Part shown: in pieces, positions 1-5,200 of the stretch
Position numbering within the stretch: position 1 is the first letter of the stretch
Layout: every line of letters starts with the position of its first letter
NCBI GenBank assembly: GCA_014379665.1
Contig: JACMLK010000462.1
Location: 1-8,829, forward strand
Origin: Saprospiraceae bacterium
Lineage (GTDB): Bacteria > Bacteroidota > Bacteroidia > Chitinophagales > Saprospiraceae
Length of the DNA: 8,829 nt
Reading direction: 5' to 3'
The notes under the pieces: generated by a model
What the model was told of the DNA's origin: nothing
What the model saw: the letters and a program-made list of their open reading frames with translations, nothing else
Database searches by the model: none
Position numbers and translations under genes: made by a program

Positions 1-2
1 GA

Positions 3-440
3 AATCTTGGGAATAGTAATCAAACTTATCATGTTGTGTTATTGTCGTACAGCACCTTTTGGAATGATACGAATGACAAGACCATTTTGGATGGTTTTAA
101 AATAGAATCGGGAAATGCAAACGGAAACAGTGAAATAAATGTCAACAATGAAACTATCAGCAGAAATAATGGTGGTGGAGTCTTTGTCAGTTCAAGCAAA
201 TACCAGTTGGATCACAATACGCTCATGAACAATACGGCAGGCAATGGTGGTGGTTTATTTGCTCAGAATTCGGATGGTCAATATAATAATAACACCATAA
301 CCGGAAATGTTGCCACCTTAGGTATGGGAATATGCACTACAAACTGTATTTCAATATTTGATTCCGACAATTTTATTCGTGGTGCGGTCTTTCAAAATGG
401 CAATGCAATATTTACGGGTGAAAATATTATTCTTGAATAG
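3..440 (+). CDS. C-terminal part of a parallel beta-helix repeat protein (5' end outside window)
   Basis: The reading frame is open from the first bases of the window, so this is the 3' end of a longer gene; a GTG at 36 is only an internal valine codon. The visible 146 residues contain YHVV near the edge, then TILDGFKIESGNANG, then Asn/Gly-rich coils such as NNGGGVF and GNGGGLF spaced about 25 residues apart. This is the usual pattern of right-handed parallel beta-helix (PbH1) proteins that Bacteroidota export through T9SS, where the phrase 'hVv...tvlDGf.I.gGnAnG' opens the helix. The frame ends at a TAG (438-440) about three coils later, with no T9SS sorting domain. The protein may rely on another anchor, or the gene may be truncated. 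Surface adhesion or polysaccharide contact is the usual guess for this fold, but no catalytic residues can be identified. It converges with the small minus-strand gene at 573-953. Confidence 0.75.
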   Translation, partial: NLGNSNQTYHVVLLSYSTFWNDTNDKTILDGFKIESGNANGNSEINVNNETISRNNGGGVFVSSSKYQLDHNTLMNNTAGNGGGLFAQNSDGQYNNNTITGNVATLGMGICTTNCISIFDSDNFIRGAVFQNGNAIFTGENIILE

Positions 441-472
441 CGAGAATAAAGTGTAATCAAATATTGTCCGAA

Positions 473-496
473 AACAAAAACAACATTATTTTTGTT
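473..496. repeat. AT-only inverted repeat, possible weak terminator of the beta-helix gene
   Basis: AACAAAAA (473-480) and TTTTTGTT (489-496) are perfect 8-bp arms around an 8-nt loop, 33 bases after the beta-helix stop codon. The stem has one G-C pair and no following T-run on the plus strand, so it would be a poor intrinsic terminator. No better plus-strand terminator is visible for that gene. Confidence 0.3.
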
Positions 497-498
497 AT

Positions 499-531
499 AA
501 AAAAAGTTCCCCCTGATAAATCAGGAGGAAC
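499..531 (-). terminator. Rho-independent terminator of the small coiled-coil gene
   Basis: Arms 506-516 (GTTCCCCCTGA) and 521-531 (TCAGGAGGAAC) pair at 10 of 11 positions around a TAAA loop. On the minus strand the hairpin is followed at once by seven T (A499-A505 on the plus strand). It lies about 40 bases past the stop of the 573-953 gene. No T-run follows the hairpin on the plus strand, so it should act in one direction only. Confidence 0.88.
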
Positions 532-572
532 CACAGTAAGAAACGGAAGATCAATAGGCGATTGCAGAAAGA

Positions 573-953
573 CTATTGACCACCGGACATCACAGAAGGA
601 GAAGGCGATTCGGAAGAAGAAGGTCTTCTCCTTTCGTTTTTAGGCACACCACCTATCGCCATGTACTCCAGGCTGCTTGTTCCATACTTTGCGGCTGTTG
701 CTTTCATGTAACGATCATTGAGGTCATTCAATTCACGTTCCATTCTTTTCAACTTTGAGCGCTCCGTCTGAATTTCGGCAGCAAGATTGTTGACCTTCGA
801 GAGCTGCGTTTCAATAGCTGCGATCGAAGCCTGATACGACTGGACATCCAGTCCGTTTCCAAGATCCATAGCCCGGTCCTGACTTAACAGGCCTTGCCAT
901 CTGGATCGTGCCACATCCAATGATGTGGACTTTCTTCTGATAATCTGAGGCAT
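573..953 (-). CDS. Small basic coiled-coil protein of unknown function
   Basis: ATG at 953, TAG at 573, 126 residues. There is no signal peptide or membrane segment, so it is probably cytoplasmic. The N-terminus is basic (MPQIIRRKS). A long helix with heptad-like hydrophobic spacing runs from about residue 42 to 88 (AIETQLSKVNNLAAEIQ, then ERSKLKRMERELNDLNDRY) and predicts a coiled coil. It is followed by KYGTSSLEY, then GG and a basic NERRRP, and a Ser/Pro/Gly-rich tail. From memory, small proteins with a coiled coil followed by 'KYG..S.EY...GG..K...R(K/R)RP' recur in Bacteroidota and cyanobacteria without an assigned role. I could not verify that here. It stands alone with its own terminator at 499-531. 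A 60-residue frame on the opposite strand is a shadow. No strong Shine-Dalgarno precedes the ATG, and no clear Bacteroidota promoter (TAnnTTTG) was found upstream. Confidence 0.8.
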   Translation of the reverse strand: MPQIIRRKSTSLDVARSRWQGLLSQDRAMDLGNGLDVQSYQASIAAIETQLSKVNNLAAEIQTERSKLKRMERELNDLNDRYMKATAAKYGTSSLEYMAIGGVPKNERRRPSSSESPSPSVMSGGQ

Positions 954-1334
954 AAAAAAGGATTTAATAAATTAAGAAAAAATCTTTATGCCCTGATATC
1001 AGACATGTCCCTTATTTGGCCACATTATGATAAACTATGATTTTGAAGCTTTAGCACGATGCAGCCAATCGCGGCACGTAAATGGGTTTGTTTTTTATGA
1101 TTCGTTAAGACCATTTTATAAAACACATTACATAACATCAAAATGCATTAATTTATTATATCTCAAATGTTAATGCTTTAAATTTTAACTAAAAAGTGTG
1201 ATTTTTAGGGGATTTAATCACTTCGGTGTCTACAGTTTTTCCAGATAAAGCGGTTCTTTTCTCACCACCGCTCTCACACACGCCAGGGATACCTGTCTTT
1301 GCATTAAGGGCTCAACAAGCGTCATCAAGACCCT
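954..1334. other. Intergenic region left of the 21-bp repeat array
   Basis: No supportable gene. 954-1200 is AT-rich and must hold the promoter of the minus-strand gene at 573-953. From about 1205 the composition becomes richer in G and C, and two decayed copies of the 21-bp unit can be aligned at about 1293-1313 and 1314-1334. A 6-bp inverted repeat AGCGGT/ACCGCT (1249-1254, 1267-1272) is present but lacks the T-run of a terminator. The plus-strand frame at 1226-1411 runs into the array and shows no sign of being a gene. Confidence 0.6.
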
Positions 1335-1859
1335 ACAAACCTTCTTTAAGCATTCACAAACCTTCATGGAGTATTCCAAAACCTTCTTCAAATACTCACA
1401 AACCTTCATGAAGCATTTAAAAACCTTCTATTAGTACTCATAAACCTTCATGAAGGACTTAAAAACCTTCTTTAAGCATTCACAAACCTTCATGGAGTAC
1501 TTAAAAACCTTCAGTAAGACCTCAAAAACCCTCTTTGACCACTCAAAAACCTTCGTGAAGTACTCGAAAACCTTCGTGAAGACCTCAAAAACCCTTTTCA
1601 AGACCTCACAATCCTTCAGCAAGACATCAAAAACCTTCTTTGACTACTTAAAAACCTTCATGAAGACATCAATAACCTTCTTCAAGCACTCACAAACCTT
1701 CATGTAGTACTCATAAATCTTCATGAAGGACTCAAAAAGCTTCATGAAGGACTCAAAAAGCTTCATGAAGGACTCGTAAACCCTCATGAAGGACTTAAAA
1801 AGCTTCATGAAGCACTCACAAATCTTTTTTGAGTACTCAAAATCCTTTGTGAAGCGGAC
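1335..1859. repeat. Tandem array of 25 diverged 21-bp units
   Basis: The 525 bases divide exactly into 25 units of 21 bp without any insertion or deletion. The consensus on the plus strand is approximately AAAAACCTTCATGAAGNACTC. Unit positions 3-4, 7, 9, 15 and 20 are nearly invariant; positions 2, 11, 13, 14 and 17 vary most. Seven units (starting 1398, 1440, 1650, 1713, 1734, 1755 and 1797) hold the perfect palindrome CTTCATGAAG. About half begin with a run of four or five A. The units at 1734 and 1755 are identical, and 1335-1376 matches 1461-1502 at 39 of 42 bases. Copies at both edges are decayed: a partial unit follows at 1860-1871 and two poor ones precede. Every frame through the array contains stops. 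The array lies between two minus-strand genes and is absent from any coding region. Its function is unknown. Confidence 0.95.
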
Positions 1860-1880
1860 TGTGAAGTACTTAAGAGGGGG

Positions 1881-1892
1881 CTTGTCGACAAG
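1881..1892. repeat. 12-bp perfect palindrome CTTGTCGACAAG
   Basis: Fully self-complementary, ten bases after the last partial 21-bp unit. It could be the site of a dimeric DNA-binding protein, but no partner can be named. Confidence 0.5.
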
Positions 1893-2014
1893 TAATGGAG
1901 TCGCGTTACAATCCTGTCCGGCTTCAGACGGATGCTTAATACATTGGATCGAAGTGGAATTTGTCTGGCCTGAAACGGCCTGATTTATCAGTTCAGTATC
2001 GACCTGAAACTACC

Positions 2015-2098
2015 ATAGGGGGAATCGGATATGTCCCCTATATTATGGCAAAGCCATGGTGACACAACGACGTAGGTTAACCTAAGGCGAGAGGGGAC
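2015..2098. repeat. Cluster of overlapping inverted repeats
   Basis: The segment holds ATAGGGG/CCCCTAT (2015-2021, 2035-2041), ATGGC/GCCAT (2045-2049, 2053-2057), the palindrome TAGGTTAACCTA (2073-2084) and GTCCCCT/AGGGGAC (2033-2039, 2092-2098). The first and last compete for the same bases. A transcript could therefore fold either as a local hairpin, or as an 84-base structure closed by GTCCCCT/AGGGGAC with the smaller stems inside. Confidence 0.45.
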
Positions 2099-2178
2099 TG
2101 ATTTGTACGGCACCCAATATAGTTGGCACTAGTTGCAAACTTGCGCCAGCACCGCTGAAACTTTGCCATTGAGTGTAT

Positions 2179-2216
2179 AAAAAAAAAGACCCCCTCCGAC
2201 TTTTCGAAGAGGGGTC
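2179..2216 (-). terminator. Rho-independent terminator of the giant T9SS protein gene
   Basis: On the minus strand GACCCCTC pairs with GAGGGGGTC (one bulged G), with an inner CGA/TCG extension, and is followed immediately by nine T (A2179-A2187 on the plus strand). It begins 33 bases after the TAA stop of the 2249-7144 gene. Confidence 0.92.
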
Positions 2217-2248
2217 CCATCCCAAAAACAGTAAATTCTTTATAGAAA

Positions 2249-5200
2249 TTATTCTATGACAACCATTTTTCTGGTAGCTTTGAAGTCATCTGCTTCAAGT
2301 GTGTAATAAAGTATACCCACACTACCAAGTTCATTTTTATTGATTTCAATACTATTGTAACCTTTAAGGAAAGTATCATTGATTACTTTCACAACCTTAC
2401 CTGTAACATCATAGATGCTGAGTTTTGCATTCATTGCTTTTGGCAGATCGAATCCGATCATTGTCACCGCTTTGAATGGGTTAGGTGTATTCTGGTACAA
2501 CACTACTGCGTCAGAAGTTCTGCCGCTGACGTTAAAGTCAACATTCATTACTTCATTATCCTGAGTGTAAGCTTCTGCAGGGGTCAATGATGAATCTATC
2601 CAGAGTCCCTGAGATATCAGTCCGTTTGCTTTTGCTTTCAAAGTCAAAGTAAACATATGGTCTCCTTTCAGAAGTTCAAAGGCGTTTTCTCTGTTGAAAC
2701 TAACGGTAACTATACCATCTGATAATCTGGCAAAACCAAAGTTATTGTCTGTCATTCCTATGATACCACCATTCAGTGATTCAAGACTGAAAAGCTCAGT
2801 GTCAAAATTTACAGTAAACTGAAATCCTGATACATCTGCATCTTCGGACATGATCACCGGTATCTGAACAGACTGCCCGGCAGTGAATTTCTGATTATCT
2901 GTCGTTAAGCTTAAACTTCTGGCAGATCTCGATTCAGTCACTACACTTTGTGTATTGGCAACCACATTTCCATTTACATCCCCTACCTTGATTGAAGTGA
3001 AATTAACATTAAAATCCGCATTCAATTCAGGTATATAGTACACTTCAGGGAAAGATTCACCATGAGCATTGCCTGGTTCCTGGAAGATATAGTTTTTATC
3101 TGCAAACCTCCAGGAATCATTGTTCTCAAAATGAGTGGTAATGCCTAGTATAACTTTTCGCAATTCATTAAGGTCAGATGCTGCAATTTTCTGATCTTTA
3201 TTTACGTCAGCTGCTATAAGTTTATAAGGCGAATCAAGTTTCGCAATGTTAAGGATATGTCTCTGAATCATAACGAGGTCTAAGGTAGACACACCATTCA
3301 GAGGATCGTCGTTTTTACGAGGTTTCACTACATAAGAAGCTCCTTCCTGCATTCCTGTAAAGTTATAGCTTCCGCTTTGTCCGGTGATAGCGTTCATTTC
3401 ACTACCTTCAAGTGCTACATTCACATCTTTCACAGGAACTTCTGTTTCAGTAGTTAATGTACCATTTATAACTCTGCCGTCGGTATCCGGACATACATTG
3501 TTATTATCCTGAATACTGATAAAGGTAGAACAGTAATCCTGAACCACAGTACCCATAGGTGTCACTACCGCTGCATACAATCTGATGGTGACATTTCCGA
3601 CATCATCACATGTAAAGGTTCTGTTTGGAACCACCACAGGATGTTTTTGAGCATCCAATGTCACAGGTTCAAAAGACAATAATACCGGATATCCGCATGG
3701 ATGTGCGCTTCCATTGTCAAAGTCACTGGCCCAAATCTCTATCATTCCTGCATCCGCAATACCATCATCGTTAGTATCCACAGGCATCAGGCTTGTAGCG
3801 AGTCCGTTAAGACAATATGGGGTTGGTGATTTACAATTCACCACATCAAATAATTGTTCACATTTTGTGACATTACCGCATCTGTCTTCAAATGCCCACA
3901 CAATTTTGTGGTTTCCTACAGGGTAATTGCCACTAGCACTAACTGAATTTCCTAAACCTGAATTTGAGAGACCTGGTTCGAAAGAGCCATCATTGTACAA
4001 ATCAATTTTATAGCTCCATCTTAATTCTATTGTACACACATCTGTGGCCGAGGCTGAAAGTTCTATATATCCTTCCTGGCATGTCGGATCAAATGTACAT
4101 ACTGACTTACGTGCACAACTACTTGTAATAACCGGTTTGATCGGGTCATGTACTTTAATGATCTGGGTATGTGTCCATTCACGGAAGTAAAATCCTCCCC
4201 CTTCTAAGGCAATTCTCTGGCACCAGTCAATCACAGTCCAATGACGCAATATTTTAAAACAAGCTTCTCCGACTGTATTATTGAATGTAAATATCTGATC
4301 CTCATAATGGGCACCAACCAAAGTACAAATATTATCCGCAGTCAGATTTGGCCTGCCTGTATTGTCGGGATCAAAAGCCTCATCATTTGGATCTTCACAA
4401 CCGGAAATGTTCACATCCGCTGGCCATCTGTCAGGTGTCATTACGAAAGGAGTGTCCAATCCATTCACAATAATGATCTGCGTACAGGTAGCACTCCTGC
4501 CACCGGCATCCGTAGCGGTAAAAGTCCTTGTTATCCGACCAATCCGGCAACTATTCATGTCTATCACTGAATCCTGAGTAATTCTTGGATTTTCACAATT
4601 GTCATACACTGTTGGCCATCCAAATGAATGTCTTAGTTTAGCGATATCAAAAATATCATTACATGTCACGGTCATGTGTGGCGGACAAACAATGCTTGGA
4701 GGCAATTTATCCTGGACAAAAGCATTAACCATACAATCATTCCAGTTACCGGCTTTGTCAATTACTCTGAACTGTACCATGTGTGGTGAGGTAGCTACAT
4801 CTGTACAACAGAATTGAGCATATGCACTAAATCCACAAGGATCCGTAATTTCCACTACATAAAGCCACTCCTGTTCCTGACATTCTACTGATCCGAAATC
4901 ATACCACTTGCCGGTTCCATCAAGAACTCTCACATAGTCATAGTCATTATGTCCGTCCAGCACATCCTGCGGCGAACCGGCAGTCCAGTTTCTATATATG
5001 GAATTTTCGCCACTTAACCATGCAAATAGTCCCTTTTGTTTTATATCTCTGAGTCCTATAAGATAATCATCTCCAAGATTCCATTGCTGAACTTTATCAT
5101 ATAACCAACTGTCCTCCGTAGCCGTATTGATAGCAACTACATAACCGCCCATGGCAACTGCTGTTTTAATCGCGATGTCCGGTGTGGCTCTGTGTTTGGA

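Larger units (their letters stand above)
1860..2178. other. Palindrome-rich non-coding region between the array and the giant gene's terminator
   Basis: No supportable gene. Visible structure includes the perfect 12-bp palindromes CTTGTCGACAAG (1881-1892) and TAGGTTAACCTA (2073-2084), and a direct repeat GGCCTGA (1967-1973, 1977-1983). The arms ATAGGGG/CCCCTAT lie at 2015-2021/2035-2041, and a short hairpin ATGGC-AAA-GCCAT at 2045-2057. Two longer-range pairs are possible: GTCCCCT/AGGGGAC (2033-2039, 2092-2098) and ATGGCAAAG/CTTTGCCAT (2045-2053, 2161-2169). The region looks richer in G and C than the other intergenic DNA here. It may encode a structured RNA or be the remnant of an element, but I recognise no known family. 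Confidence 0.5.

Noticed and set aside
1164..1171. AACATTTG on the minus strand as the -7 box of the small coiled-coil gene
   Set aside because: It matches five of six conserved bases of TAnnTTTG but has no TTG at the -33 spacing and lies over 200 bases from the start codon.
1335..1859. CRISPR array
   Set aside because: The repeats are contiguous with no unique spacers, the units are too short and too varied, and no cas gene is present.
1226..1983. Plus-strand reading frames at 1226-1411, 1450-1707 and 1786-1983 and the minus-strand frame at 1431-1622 as genes
   Set aside because: They are pieces of the 21-bp array left open by its multiple-of-three period. Each starts or stops inside the array, on both strands at once, with no ribosome-binding context. 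The possible heptad-coding meaning is kept as a finding only.
1205..2178. Insertion sequence or MITE enclosing the array
   Set aside because: I compared both flanks and found no terminal inverted repeats beyond 6-7 matching bases, no target duplication and no transposase remnant.
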